From contig JAGROX010000058.1 of NCBI GenBank assembly GCA_020440025.1, positions 7,122 to 59,645 on the forward strand: 52,524 bases of DNA, in the 5' to 3' direction. Source of the DNA: Verrucomicrobiia bacterium (GTDB lineage: Bacteria > Verrucomicrobiota > Verrucomicrobiia > Verrucomicrobiales > DEV007). Positions 24,481 to 34,483 of this stretch are shown in pieces; position 1 is the stretch's first letter, and every line of letters starts with the position of its first letter. The notes under the pieces are model-generated. The model was not told where the DNA came from. It did not search any database and was given only the letters and a program-made list of their open reading frames with translations. Position numbers and translations under genes: made by a program.

Positions 24481-27399
24481 ATGGCCTTTCTCTCCGACCA
24501 GTTTTGCTCTTCTCGTGTCACCGATCTCAGTCGCCGGGCACTCGTGTGGCTGGTAGTTTCGGCGGCCATCACTCTCCTGCCCACTTCTGGTTTAGCCGAA
24601 GACGGGATCGCCTTTTTCGAGAACAAGGTGCGTCCCATCCTGGTGACACAATGCTATGAGTGTCATTCGGAGGAAGCGGGAAAACAGAAGGGCGGTCTCC
24701 TGCTGGATCGACGCGAGGGCTGGCAAACTGGGGGTGATTCGGGGCCAGCCCTGATCCCTGGAGATGTGGATCAAAGCCTCTTTGCACATTCCATCCGCTA
24801 CCTCGACGAAGATCTGCAAATGCCGCCAAAGAACCGGCTCGCGACCGAGGAGATCGAGATTCTGGAGCGCTGGATTGCGATGGGAGCGCCGGACCCGCGT
24901 GACGAAGCCCTAACTGGGAATGTTCGCAAAGAACCGATCGATTTTGCCAAAGCTCGACAGAATTGGGCGTTTCGCCCTCACACTCGCCCGACAATTCCGA
25001 AGGTGGAAGACGCCGCCGATGCCAACTGGGGGCGTGATGAGATCGACGACTTTATTCTTGCCGAACTGAAGAGTCGAAACCTTTCCCCGGTTCCCGACGC
25101 CACACCGGGGCCGCTATTGCGTCGCCTTTTCTACGACCTGACCGGGCTGCCGCCGACGCCAGAAGAGGTGGCGGCCTTTGAAAAAGACCCTTCACCGAAG
25201 GCACTTGCGGCCGTGGTCGACGATCTGCTGAACCGTCCCGCCTTTGGCGAAAAATGGGGACGTCATTGGCTCGATGTCGCCCGCTACGCCGATTCCAACG
25301 GTGGCGATCGCAACTACACCTTTTTCCAGGCATGGAGGTATCGGAACTACGTCATCGATTCCTTCAATCGCGATCGTTCCTTTTATGATTTCGTGCAGCA
25401 ACAACTCGCTGGCGATCTGATGCTCGCCGAGTCGGACGAGCAACGTCACGATCAACTGGTGGCCTCGACCTTTCTGGCCATGGGGCCGAAAATGCTGACG
25501 GAACGGGACAAGGAAAAGCTGCGTCTCGACACTGCCGACGAACAGGTGGACACCGTAGGCCGCGCGTTTCTCGGGCTGACGATGGGTTGCGCCCGTTGTC
25601 ACGATCACAAGTTCGATCCGATCTCGCAGGAGGATTACTATGCGATGGCAGGCATCTTTCGATCCACTCAAGTGGTGATGGGCACCCGCAACGGCTGCGT
25701 CAATGTCGCCAGTTGGGTGGAGCAACCGCTGCCTATTGCCGAACCGAAACGCTCGGAACTGACGGCGAAGGTCGATCAACTCGAACTTGCCATGCGATTG
25801 ATCGTGGAGAAATCCTTCATGAAAAAAGCGGGCGGCAAAATGTCGCTCGACATGCTGCCACTAGCCGGGGTGATCATCGACGACAGCGACGCCGAACTCG
25901 TCGGAGAGTGGAAATCATCAAGCCTGTCCCCCAATCGCTTTGGTCCCGGTTACGTCCACGACGACCAGAAGAACAAAGGTGAGAGGCGAATCATCTTCCG
26001 CAGCAGCCTCCCCGAGAGTGGCATCTACGAAGTCCGGGTCGCCTACAGTTCAGATTCCAATCGCTCCCGCGCCGTGCCGATCACGGTTGAGGCGCGAGAC
26101 GGCATTCATCAGGTTACTCTCGATCAGACCCAGCGACCGAAGATCGGTGGATTGTTTCAGACGATCGGTCGCTTCTCTTTTGAAAAAGGCGGACGGGTCA
26201 ATGTCGTCATCGAGAACTCCGGAACCGAGGGCTTTGTGATCGCCGACGCGGTGCAGTTCATCGCCGTGGCCGACATCGAACGCGAAGCCAAGGCGCTGGC
26301 CAGCATGGAAGACGATGACGGGCAGATGCTTTTCCGCATGAGTGAGGGTGATCTAAAAAAGCGGCTGGACGTCATGCTCAAAGAGTTGCGAGAAGCCGAA
26401 CTCGCCATGGCCCCTCGGGACGCAGATGACGCGGGCGACATCAACCTGCGAGTCCGAGGCGAGGTCAACCAACTCGGCCCCATCGTTCCCCGGAATTTCC
26501 CCAAGGCGCTGCACGATGGTTCCCCGCCCGAACTTGCCGAGGGCACGAGTGGCCGACTGGAACTTGCTCAGTGGATCACGAACCCGGAAAACGCCCTACT
26601 CGATCGAGTCATGGTAAACCGCATCTGGCATCATCTTTTTGGTCGGGGCATTGTCGCCTCGGTGGACAACTTCGGGGTGCTCGGCGACAAACCGACACAT
26701 CCTCAGTTGTTGGAGTATCTGGCCAGTGACTTTCGTGACAGCGGGGGTTCCATCAAATCACTGGTTCGCCGTCTGGTGTTGAGCCGCTCCTATCAACTGA
26801 GCGCCGATGCCTCCCCCGCCCTCGCGGAAGCGGACCCGACGAACTCGCTCTTCGGTCACCAGAATCGTCGTCGACTCGAAGCCGAAGAAGTTCGCGACAG
26901 TGTGTTGTTTCTCTCGGGCAAACTCGATTCCGTTCCCGGCCAAGCCACCGCGATTCGCTACGGTAGCGATGACCTGGACGCCCCGATGAACTTTGAGAAA
27001 GATACTCTGCGCACCGTCTATCTCCCGGTGGCCCGCAACAATCTCGTCGCAGATCTGGAGATTTTTGACGCGGCCAATCCGGATCTGGTGAGCGGCAATC
27101 GCCCCACCACCACGGTTCCGACGCAAGCTCTCTACCTGATGAACAGTGACTTTTTCCTCACTCAAGCCAAGGAGATCGGCAGTCACGCCCTCGCCGCCGC
27201 CGAAACGCCGGAGGCGGAGATCGCCTGGCTTTACCGCAAGATTCTGAGCCGTCCTCCGACAGCGGAAGAGAGTGACAATGCCCTCGCCTTCATTCGCGAA
27301 ATCAGCAGCGGAGCCAAGACTGAAGCAGAGCGCTCGGAAGCTTTCGGTCACCTCGCCCATCTTCTTCTCGTCTCGACGGAGTTCCTTTTTCTCGATTAG
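24481..27399 (+). CDS. PSCyt1/DUF1549/DUF1553 protein with golvesin-like insert
   Basis: 972 residues from ATG 24481. Signal peptide ending GLAED, then PSCyt1 heme motif CYECH at residues 58-62, DUF1549 ([32 protein letters not shown]), the CARCHDHK site, then an insert at about residues 460-600 containing [16 protein letters not shown] and [11 protein letters not shown], a golvesin/xanthan-lyase-type beta domain. DUF1553 closes the protein ([34 protein letters not shown]). The insert makes it about 150 residues longer than the copy at 14438 and may bind carbohydrate. The paired DUF1501 gene follows 16 nt later. Confidence 0.95.
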   Translation: MAFLSDQFCSSRVTDLSRRALVWLVVSAAITLLPTSGLAEDGIAFFENKVRPILVTQCYECHSEEAGKQKGGLLLDRREGWQTGGDSGPALIPGDVDQSLFAHSIRYLDEDLQMPPKNRLATEEIEILERWIAMGAPDPRDEALTGNVRKEPIDFAKARQNWAFRPHTRPTIPKVEDAADANWGRDEIDDFILAELKSRNLSPVPDATPGPLLRRLFYDLTGLPPTPEEVAAFEKDPSPKALAAVVDDLLNRPAFGEKWGRHWLDVARYADSNGGDRNYTFFQAWRYRNYVIDSFNRDRSFYDFVQQQLAGDLMLAESDEQRHDQLVASTFLAMGPKMLTERDKEKLRLDTADEQVDTVGRAFLGLTMGCARCHDHKFDPISQEDYYAMAGIFRSTQVVMGTRNGCVNVASWVEQPLPIAEPKRSELTAKVDQLELAMRLIVEKSFMKKAGGKMSLDMLPLAGVIIDDSDAELVGEWKSSSLSPNRFGPGYVHDDQKNKGERRIIFRSSLPESGIYEVRVAYSSDSNRSRAVPITVEARDGIHQVTLDQTQRPKIGGLFQTIGRFSFEKGGRVNVVIENSGTEGFVIADAVQFIAVADIEREAKALASMEDDDGQMLFRMSEGDLKKRLDVMLKELREAELAMAPRDADDAGDINLRVRGEVNQLGPIVPRNFPKALHDGSPPELAEGTSGRLELAQWITNPENALLDRVMVNRIWHHLFGRGIVASVDNFGVLGDKPTHPQLLEYLASDFRDSGGSIKSLVRRLVLSRSYQLSADASPALAEADPTNSLFGHQNRRRLEAEEVRDSVLFLSGKLDSVPGQATAIRYGSDDLDAPMNFEKDTLRTVYLPVARNNLVADLEIFDAANPDLVSGNRPTTTVPTQALYLMNSDFFLTQAKEIGSHALAAAETPEAEIAWLYRKILSRPPTAEESDNALAFIREISSGAKTEAERSEAFGHLAHLLLVSTEFLFLD

Positions 27400-27415
27400 T
27401 TCTTTTTTCGATCCC

Positions 27416-28837
27416 ATGAATCCGCTCTCCACTGCCTGCCAACAATACGACGCCCCGGCCTGGTCCCGTCGCCAGATGCTGCAGGGTGCCGCCTGTGGCT
27501 TCGGTTCGCTCGCGCTATCTGGAATGGCAGCAGATGCGGCGGCGAAAGAAACTTCGGGCGGTTCTCGGGCTCATCACGCGCCTCGCGCGAAGCGAGTGAT
27601 TTTCCTCTTCATGCACGGCGGGCCATCACACGTCGATACTTTCGACTACAAACCGGAACTTCAGGCCCGCGACGGTCAGGTGTTGCCGTTCGCCCCGGCA
27701 AAAAATCTCGACCCCTCCGCCACGAGTAAAGCCAAGCTGCTCGGCTCGCCGTGGAAGTTCTCCCAGCACGGCAACTCCGGTCTCTGGATCAGCGAGCTGT
27801 TTCCCCATGTCGCCAAACACGCCGATGACCTCTGCGTCATCCGATCAATGCAAAGCAAGGGACAGTCTCATGGTCAGGCCGTCTGCATGCTCCACACCGG
27901 AACCGACAATTTCGTCCGCCCGTCCATGGGGGCCTGGGTCAGCTACGGCCTCGGCGAGGAAAACAAGAACCTGCCCGCCTTTATCAGCATCAGTCCTTCG
28001 GCCTCGCACGGTGGCCCGCGCAACTACGGTTCGGCCTTTCTCCCGGCGGAGTTTCAAGGCACGACGATCGGTCGCAGCGGCAAGCTCGCCGAGGGATCCT
28101 CATTCCGCTTTCTCAAATCCACGGCCGATGATTCTCTCCAATCCAGCAAACTGGCGTTTCTCCAGTCGATGAATCGCCAGCATCTGGAGCGCACTCACAA
28201 TCCTGCGGTCGAGGGCATGATCCAATCCATGGAACTCGCCTTTCGGATGCAGAGCGCGGCACCGTCGGTGATCGATACCTCCGATGAACCCCAGCACATT
28301 CGCGATCTTTACGGGATCGATCAAAAGGAAACCGAGCACTATGGTCGGCAGTGTTTGCTCGCCCGACGGCTCGCCGAAGCCGGGGTTCGCTACATTCAGG
28401 TCAGCACGCCCAATGTGTGGGATCAGCACGGCAATCTGAAGGAGGGGCACACGAAAAACTCTCTCGCCGTCGACAAACCGATTGCCGGACTGCTCACCGA
28501 TCTCAAACAACGCGGCTTGCTCGAAGATACCCTGATCGTCTGGGGCGGAGAGTTTGGTCGCACCCCCATTGTCCAGGGAAGCAACGGTCGGGATCACAAT
28601 CCCCAGGGATTCAGCATGTGGATGGCTGGCGGAGGCGTCAAAGGCGGCTTCGCCTTTGGAGAAACCGACGAGTTCGGCTACTACGCGGTGCAGAACAAGG
28701 TTCACATGCACGATCTCCACGCCACCATGTTGCACCTGTTGGGCATCGATCACCTGAAACTCACCTACCGTTACGCCGGGCGCGACTTCCGCCTCACCGA
28801 CGTCTACGGAAATGTCGTGCACGAGCTGTTTGCGTGA
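27416..28837 (+). CDS. DUF1501 protein (alkaline-phosphatase-fold, exported)
   Basis: 473 residues from ATG 27416; earlier in-frame starts overlap the PSCyt1 gene and lack a signal. The N-terminus [21 protein letters not shown] is a twin-arginine signal. Motifs match the family: [83 protein letters not shown]. The protein is about the size of the other DUF1501 copy and clearly homologous, yet it stays paired with its own PSCyt1 partner. Exported folded, presumably with metals already bound. Confidence 0.94.
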   Translation: MNPLSTACQQYDAPAWSRRQMLQGAACGFGSLALSGMAADAAAKETSGGSRAHHAPRAKRVIFLFMHGGPSHVDTFDYKPELQARDGQVLPFAPAKNLDPSATSKAKLLGSPWKFSQHGNSGLWISELFPHVAKHADDLCVIRSMQSKGQSHGQAVCMLHTGTDNFVRPSMGAWVSYGLGEENKNLPAFISISPSASHGGPRNYGSAFLPAEFQGTTIGRSGKLAEGSSFRFLKSTADDSLQSSKLAFLQSMNRQHLERTHNPAVEGMIQSMELAFRMQSAAPSVIDTSDEPQHIRDLYGIDQKETEHYGRQCLLARRLAEAGVRYIQVSTPNVWDQHGNLKEGHTKNSLAVDKPIAGLLTDLKQRGLLEDTLIVWGGEFGRTPIVQGSNGRDHNPQGFSMWMAGGGVKGGFAFGETDEFGYYAVQNKVHMHDLHATMLHLLGIDHLKLTYRYAGRDFRLTDVYGNVVHELFA

Positions 28838-28896
28838 CTTTCGGTTCAGGGGTTGGGGTTAGTCATCGGTTCTGGTGACTTTTGAGGCGAACGATT

Positions 28897-28916
28897 CTGA
28901 TTCGTCAGTGAATCAG
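28897..28916. terminator. Short inverted repeat after the second pair
   Basis: CTGATTC (28897-28903) and GAATCAG (28910-28916) are perfect complements around a 6-nt loop, 60 nt after the DUF1501 stop. There is no T-tract, so it may be a weak terminator or an operator for the transglutaminase gene. Confidence 0.3.
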
Positions 28917-28996
28917 GGACAACGTAGCCTTCTCTCCTCTCCTCTCGCGATTGGCACAGGACCGGCTACCGTTGCCAGTCGCTTCCGGTCCCTCCC

Positions 28997-29857
28997 ATGC
29001 AGTTCTTCGTAAACAGTCATCTCCACTACCAGATTTCCAGCCCTGCCACCATCTTGTGCTCCCTCAGTTGTGTCCGCACGCCCGGTCAGTTAGTCTTTGA
29101 CGAAAGTTTGACCACGAGTCGTCAAGGGTTTCGAACTGACCTTTCGGTGGGACCAGAGGAGAATCGCTTCACCAAACTGGAGATCTCCGAACCGGGTGAA
29201 CTCACGGTGCAATATCAGGCGACAGCCAGCACCCAAGTCTCCCTTCAGCCGATTTCCGATGTCAAGATCGAGGACTCTCCGACGCTTCATGCTTCAGTGA
29301 TTCCCTACCTATTTCCCAGCCGCTATGCCCCGGCGGATCGGATGCGAGCGGCGGCGAATGATCTTTTCGGACACATCAACGGGCAACTGAATCAAGCGCT
29401 CGCCGTGGAAGACTGGCTATACAGCCACCTCAATTACCAGGTCGGCGCTTCGAATGAACAGACCTGGGCACTCGATACCCTGGAGCATCGAGCGGGCGTC
29501 TGCCGGGACTTCGCCCATCTGGGGATCGCTTTTTGCCGCGCGCTGACGATTCCTGCGCGCTATGTCACTGCCTACGCCTTTCAACTTCAACCGCAGGACT
29601 TTCATGCGGTGTTCGAAGTGTTCGTGAATGGCACCTGGTATCTTATCGACGGCACCCGAATCGCACCTCTCAATGGCATGATCCGCATCGCCATGGGACG
29701 AGACGCCAGCGATGCCGCCGTCGCGACCCTGTTTGGAGGGGTCGAGGGAATGGGCATCTCGGTGGAGACCATGTTATCGGCCGATGAAAACGACGTGTTC
29801 ACTCCCATCACCCGGGAAGACCTGCGAAGTTGGGGAAAGGTGCTGGCGATGGGCTGA
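28997..29857 (+). CDS. Transglutaminase-like cysteine protease fold protein
   Basis: 286 residues from ATG 28997. The C-terminal transglutaminase-core domain shows a complete triad in context: Cys 169 in RAGVCRDFAHLGIAFCRAL, His 203 in DFHAVFEVFV and Asp 218 in YLIDGTRIAPL. The N-terminal half is a beta-sandwich like that of bacterial transglutaminase N-domains. No signal peptide is seen, so it is likely cytoplasmic. Such proteins act as peptidases or amide hydrolases rather than crosslinkers. No obvious operon partner: the next gene starts 75 nt downstream on the same strand. Confidence 0.88.
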   Translation: MQFFVNSHLHYQISSPATILCSLSCVRTPGQLVFDESLTTSRQGFRTDLSVGPEENRFTKLEISEPGELTVQYQATASTQVSLQPISDVKIEDSPTLHASVIPYLFPSRYAPADRMRAAANDLFGHINGQLNQALAVEDWLYSHLNYQVGASNEQTWALDTLEHRAGVCRDFAHLGIAFCRALTIPARYVTAYAFQLQPQDFHAVFEVFVNGTWYLIDGTRIAPLNGMIRIAMGRDASDAAVATLFGGVEGMGISVETMLSADENDVFTPITREDLRSWGKVLAMG

Positions 29858-29932
29858 TCGCATCGCACATGCGCCATCGTCTTTTGCCTCATTTCGTTGA
29901 GTCCCCGGCGACTTTGATGATAGCATCGCGTC

Positions 29933-30895
29933 ATGATACGACGATTGGCGGCCTGCATCCTCTGTCTGACTGGCGTGACATCGGCGGAGGAATCCGCCGA
30001 GCTTCGCGCGTCGATCGAACTCGCCCTTCCCTATCTCGAGACCGAGGGGCAATGGTGGATCAAGGAAAAGAAATGCGTCTCCTGCCATCACACGACCTTT
30101 TTTGTGTGGGCCAAGGATCTGGCGCTGGAAGCTGGCTACCCGGTGGACAAGACCACTCTCGCCGAACAGCGAAAGTGGGTTTGGGAATCGTTTTTGACGC
30201 CCATTCCCCCGGATCCTGAAGTGGTGGAAGCCACCGATCCCAACGAAAACAAGGAAACGCCTCAGCCTCCGGAGGAGATCAACGGCGATCGCAATGTCGA
30301 AGGCGTCAGCCAGTTGCTAGTTTCCGCCTCGGCGAAGTTCGTTCCCGAGACCCCGCAACGCCTGCTGCGGGAAACCATCGCCTCGAATCAGAAGAGCGAC
30401 GGCGATTGGAAACCAGGAGGGCAGTTGCCTCGGCAGAAACGTCCAGCAAAGGAGACACAGTGGATTTCGAATCAGTGGGCCACTTTGGCTTTGGGAAAGG
30501 ACGCCAAACTCAAGGCCAAGCCGATCATGAATTCCGACGCCATCGCCGCCAAGACGAACGAATGGTATGCGATGAATGCCTTGCTGAATCCTGGCAAGGC
30601 CTCCATCGATGATCTCTTGAAACGCCAGAACGAAGACGGCGGTTGGAGTTGGATGGACGGTGAGGCCAGCGACCCGACGGGAACCGGCCAGGCATTGATG
30701 GCGCTCGGCAGAACGGGTGCCGCGAAAGATGCCGAAGAAGCCGTAGCAAAAGCGCGCGCATTTTTGCTGCGCACTCAAACCGAAGACGGTCACTGGGAAA
30801 CCATGAGCACGAAGAATCGCAAGGAATCGACCCGTGTTTCCGACTTCTGGGGTTCGGCTTGGGCCGTGATCGGATTGCTGGAAGTGGAACGCTGA
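29933..30895 (+). CDS. Exported c-heme protein with squalene-cyclase-like repeats
   Basis: 320 residues from ATG 29933. Signal peptide MIRRLAACILCLTGVTSAEE, then one c-type heme motif CVSCHH near residue 48. The rest is helical with alpha/alpha-barrel repeats typical of the prenyltransferase/squalene-hopene-cyclase fold: NQKSDGDWKPGGQL, RQNEDGGWSWMDGEA and RTQTEDGHWETMS, i.e. Q-x-x-D-G-x-W motifs. The acid DxDD of true cyclases is absent and the protein is half their length, so cyclase activity is not expected. Related exported proteins are common in Planctomycetes and Verrucomicrobia; function unknown, possibly electron transfer or sensing. Confidence 0.82.
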   Translation: MIRRLAACILCLTGVTSAEESAELRASIELALPYLETEGQWWIKEKKCVSCHHTTFFVWAKDLALEAGYPVDKTTLAEQRKWVWESFLTPIPPDPEVVEATDPNENKETPQPPEEINGDRNVEGVSQLLVSASAKFVPETPQRLLRETIASNQKSDGDWKPGGQLPRQKRPAKETQWISNQWATLALGKDAKLKAKPIMNSDAIAAKTNEWYAMNALLNPGKASIDDLLKRQNEDGGWSWMDGEASDPTGTGQALMALGRTGAAKDAEEAVAKARAFLLRTQTEDGHWETMSTKNRKESTRVSDFWGSAWAVIGLLEVER

Positions 30896-30934
30896 CCCAA
30901 TCATTCTTCACCCATCCCTCGCGACATTCGACTC

Positions 30935-31903
30935 ATGCAGCTCTCGACCGTTCTCTCTCCCCTCTCACCCGAAAATCTGCGACTTTCCTCCCAATGCGGC
31001 GTGGAAGGCGTGGTGACCCGCTATCCCGGTGCCACTCTGGAGCATTTGCTGGCGGTGAAACGCCGAATCGAATCCGAGGGACTGCAGCTGGTGGCGATCG
31101 AGGGATTTCTCCCCATCGAAAAGATCAAGATGGGAGCCGATCACGATGGGAATGAACTCGCCGCAATGAAGCAGCTCATCCGGCACATGGGCGAAGCCGG
31201 AGTTCCCCTGCTCTGTTACAATTTCATGGCCGGCACCGATTGGGTCCGCACCCGACTTGATGCCCCGGAACGAGGCGGCGCGAGAGTCACGGCCTTCGAT
31301 CTGACAGAAGCGGAAAAGGCGGTCTCACTGAATCATTCGGAGGAAGCCATTTCACCGAATCAGATCACCGCCGACACCATCGATGCCGAGGCTCTCTGGC
31401 GAAATCTGGAGTCCTTCCTTCTCGAGGTCATTCCCATAGCCGAAGAGGCGGGCGTCACCCTAGCGATGCATCCGGATGACCCCCCGCTACCGAGTTTCCT
31501 CGGAAAGGATAGAATCATGAACCGGGTGGAAAATTTCGAGCGTCTCGTTGCGCTGGTTCCGAGTTCACGCAACGCGATCTGTTTCTGTTCGGGCACTTTC
31601 GCCACCATGGGCGTCGACATTCCCGCGACCATTCGGCGTCTCGGAGAGCATATCCGCTACGTTCATTTTCGCGATGTCCGAGGCACTGCCGAATCCTTTG
31701 CGGAAACCTTTCACGACAACGGCCCCACCGAAATGGCCGAGGCCATCCGCGCCCTCAAGGACATCGGCTTCACCGGCCCCATTCGCCCCGATCATGTGCC
31801 TCAACTGGAGGGCGAGGATGATGGCGAACCCGGCTACACCATCCTCGGCCGATTGTTTGCCTTTGGCTATATCCGCGGACTCCTCCACGGAACTCGGGAC
31901 TAA
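30935..31903 (+). CDS. uxuA: Mannonate dehydratase
   Basis: 322 residues from ATG 30935. TIM-barrel UxuA family signatures: TRYPGATLEHLL, LLCYNFMAG, MHPDDPPLPSFLG, CFCSGTFATMG, YVHFRDVRG and RPDHVP, which include the metal-binding Cys, His and Asp residues. It is shorter than E. coli UxuA (394), as are many UxuA proteins from this phylum. It converts D-mannonate to 2-keto-3-deoxygluconate, the dehydration step of glucuronate breakdown. The enolase-superfamily dehydratase follows after 14 nt and a hexuronate-type transporter after that, so the three form an operon for uronate use. Confidence 0.93.
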   Translation: MQLSTVLSPLSPENLRLSSQCGVEGVVTRYPGATLEHLLAVKRRIESEGLQLVAIEGFLPIEKIKMGADHDGNELAAMKQLIRHMGEAGVPLLCYNFMAGTDWVRTRLDAPERGGARVTAFDLTEAEKAVSLNHSEEAISPNQITADTIDAEALWRNLESFLLEVIPIAEEAGVTLAMHPDDPPLPSFLGKDRIMNRVENFERLVALVPSSRNAICFCSGTFATMGVDIPATIRRLGEHIRYVHFRDVRGTAESFAETFHDNGPTEMAEAIRALKDIGFTGPIRPDHVPQLEGEDDGEPGYTILGRLFAFGYIRGLLHGTRD

Positions 31904-31917
31904 ACCAACTTTCTCTC

Positions 31918-33144
31918 ATGCCGAAGATTACCGCCATCGAAACCGCGATTCCCTCGGGGATCATGCCCAACCTGATTCTGGTCCGCGTTCACACCGACGA
32001 CGGCTTGATCGGCTGCGGCGAAACCTACTACACGCCGCATGCGATCGAGGCCCTGATCCACGATTGGATGGCCGAGCGTCTTCTCGGAGCCGAGGCTACG
32101 GACATCGAATCGCACTGGCGATTTCTCTACGAACGTTGTTCCGCTTTCGGCGCGCCCGGTGCCGAAATGCGGGCATTGTCGGCCATCGATGTCGCTCTCT
32201 GGGATATTCTAGGACAGGTCTGCGGACAACCCATCTGGAAACTCCTCGGCGGCGCCGCACAGGAGCGTGTCCGCATCTACAACACCTGCGGCGGACCGGG
32301 ATACGGCGCGGTGAAGGGATCTGTCGCCGGCGCGCCAAAACATCCCGGCTGGCCGGGCTATGGGGACGAGGGAAGCCCGGGACCGCTTCAGGACAACTGG
32401 TCCTCCATTCATGCGGCGGGAGATCTCGCCGAGGAACTCATCAGCGAAGGGATCGTCGGCATGAAGGTCTGGCCCTTCGACCGCTATGTCCATCGGAGCG
32501 GGGCGCTCTACCTGTCACCAGCCGACATCGAGGAAGGCATGAAGCCGCTCCGCGAAATCCGCAAACGAGTGGGCAATCGCATCGAGATCATGATCGAAGG
32601 TCACGCCTTTTTCCAACTACCCACGGCCCTGCGATTGGCGGACGCCCTGAAGGAGATCCAACCGCTCTGGCTGGAGGATGTTCTTCCGGTCGACAATGTT
32701 AGCACGATGGCTGATTTCCGACGTCAGTCCGGCATGCCCATCGCCGCCTCCGAGATGCGGCTGGGCCGGAACGCCTATCTCGAACTCTTGAATGCCCAAG
32801 CCGCCGACTACGTCATGGTCGATCCCACCTGGGCGGGCGGCATCAGCGAGACCCGCCGCATCATTGATTTGGCGCAGGCCTTTCACCTGCCTGCGACCAT
32901 GCACGACTGCACCGGACCGCTGACGCTTCTCTCCGGTCTGCACTGCGCCGCAGCCTCCACCAATGTGGTGTTTCAGGAAACGGTGCGGGCCCACATTCGC
33001 ACCTTCTACGATCGCCTCATTGATCGCCAGCCCGAGATCGAAAACGGTCGGCTCTTGCTGCCAACCGATCCCGGCCTGGGAACGACACTTCTGCCCGAGT
33101 TGTTTGAGGTCGGAAAGAACCAATATCGTCGAAGTGATGTCTGA
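31918..33144 (+). CDS. Enolase-superfamily sugar-acid dehydratase (mandelate racemase group)
   Basis: 408 residues from ATG 31918. The capping domain contains VRVHTDDGLIGCGETYYTPH and the barrel shows LSAIDVALWDILGQ, GMKVWPFDRY, the first metal ligand in IMIEGHAFF, LEDVLPVDN, ASEMRLGRN and the acid/base His in MHDCTGPLT. The E-G-H at the first ligand and the KVWPFD segment resemble sugar-acid dehydratases such as D-galactonate or gluconate dehydratases; the exact substrate cannot be read. It sits between uxuA and an MFS transporter whose start lies inside this gene (8-nt overlap). Confidence 0.88.
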   Translation: MPKITAIETAIPSGIMPNLILVRVHTDDGLIGCGETYYTPHAIEALIHDWMAERLLGAEATDIESHWRFLYERCSAFGAPGAEMRALSAIDVALWDILGQVCGQPIWKLLGGAAQERVRIYNTCGGPGYGAVKGSVAGAPKHPGWPGYGDEGSPGPLQDNWSSIHAAGDLAEELISEGIVGMKVWPFDRYVHRSGALYLSPADIEEGMKPLREIRKRVGNRIEIMIEGHAFFQLPTALRLADALKEIQPLWLEDVLPVDNVSTMADFRRQSGMPIAASEMRLGRNAYLELLNAQAADYVMVDPTWAGGISETRRIIDLAQAFHLPATMHDCTGPLTLLSGLHCAAASTNVVFQETVRAHIRTFYDRLIDRQPEIENGRLLLPTDPGLGTTLLPELFEVGKNQYRRSDV

Positions 33145-34417
33145 AGCGACTCCTACTCACGTTCGCTATCAGGTCATCGGCACCACCACATTGGCGGCGG
33201 TCCTGCTTTATCTCGACCGCAACTGCATCGCCGAGATCGCGAAGCTCGATTCCTTTAAGAACGAGCTGGAACTCACGGCCACCCAAACGGGAGCGATCCT
33301 CTCGGCTTTCTTTTTCTCCTACGCCCTCGCGCAGGTGCCAGCGGGCTGGCTCTCGGATCGATTCGGCGCCCGGCGCATGTTACCCATCTACATCGTGCTC
33401 TGGTCGCTTTGCACCGCGATGACAGGGCTGGCCACCGGCTTCGCCATGCTGATCGTGGCCCGGCTCATCTTTGGTCTGGCTCAGGCGGGATGCTACCCGA
33501 CCGCCGGTAGTCTCATCAAACGCTGGACGCCGCTTCCGGTTCGTGGAACCGCCAGCAGCATCGTTTCCTTTGGCGGTCGACTCGGTGGCGCCATCGCTCC
33601 CATCCTGACCGCTTGGTTGCTCAAAGACTACCTCAGCTGGCGCTGGGTCCTGGTGCTCTATGGATCTTCGGGGCTGATCGTGGCCCTGCTTTTTTGGAAA
33701 ACCTTTCGCGAGACTCCGAGCGAGCATCCCGGGTGCAACGCCGCCGAACGCGACCTGATCGCTGTTGGTGATGTCGATGCCAACGCCACCGGAGCGCCGC
33801 CCTTTCCACCCATCGTTCCGCTGCTCAAGAGCGGCACCATGTGGTTGATGTGCGCCCTGCAATACGGGATCAACATTGGCTGGGTGTTCCTCATCACCTG
33901 GTTGCCTACCTACCTCAAAGAAGTCAAAGGAGTCGATCCCAAGGTCGGAGGGCAGTTGTCAACAGTCGTGCTCCTCGCCGGGATCGTCGGGATGTTGTGC
34001 GGCGGACGGCTCACCGATCTGGCAACCCGAAAACTGGGCGTTCGCTGGGGACGTTCCCTGCCACTCGTCGCCTGCTTCAGCGTTGCCCTGATCGCCTATC
34101 TTTCCTGCCTTCGACTCGAATCAGTCTGGGCCTTCATCGTCGCGGCCTCGGTGGTGGCATTCGTCACCGACATGAGCGTTCCCACGATCTGGGCCTACAT
34201 GCAGGATGTGGGGGGACGCAACACCGCCGCCGTCTTCGGTTGGGGAAACATGTGGGGAAATTTCGGTGCCGCCACCACTCCCATTCTGGTCCCCATCGTC
34301 CTGAAGCAATGGGACACCAACGGCGACTGGCACGAGGCCTTTCTCTTGTTCTCACTCGGCTACCTCATCGCCGGACTCGCCGCGCTGGGGATCAATGCCA
34401 ATCGAAAGATCGCCTGA
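33137..34417 (+). CDS. MFS transporter, hexuronate/aldonate (ACS) type
   Basis: 426 residues from ATG 33137, overlapping the preceding stop by 8 nt. Twelve hydrophobic helices and the cytoplasmic loop AGWLSDRFGARRMLPIYIV, the MFS signature after helix 2, place it in the anion:cation symporter group with ExuT and GudP. Genomic neighbours (two sugar-acid dehydratases) support uptake of a hexuronate or aldonate with protons or sodium. Last gene of the tight dehydratase operon; the sulfatase starts 66 nt later and may be read through. Confidence 0.9.
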   Translation: MSEATPTHVRYQVIGTTTLAAVLLYLDRNCIAEIAKLDSFKNELELTATQTGAILSAFFFSYALAQVPAGWLSDRFGARRMLPIYIVLWSLCTAMTGLATGFAMLIVARLIFGLAQAGCYPTAGSLIKRWTPLPVRGTASSIVSFGGRLGGAIAPILTAWLLKDYLSWRWVLVLYGSSGLIVALLFWKTFRETPSEHPGCNAAERDLIAVGDVDANATGAPPFPPIVPLLKSGTMWLMCALQYGINIGWVFLITWLPTYLKEVKGVDPKVGGQLSTVVLLAGIVGMLCGGRLTDLATRKLGVRWGRSLPLVACFSVALIAYLSCLRLESVWAFIVAASVVAFVTDMSVPTIWAYMQDVGGRNTAAVFGWGNMWGNFGAATTPILVPIVLKQWDTNGDWHEAFLLFSLGYLIAGLAALGINANRKIA

Positions 34418-34483
34418 TGCCATCTTGGTGTATCGGGATTGAACCCAATCCAGCAATCAATGAGAATTCCTCGATCTCCACTC

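Noticed and set aside
28960-28996. A possible sigma-54 promoter at TTGGCAC before the transglutaminase gene
   Set aside because: The spacing to a TTGC element does not fit the -24/-12 rule.
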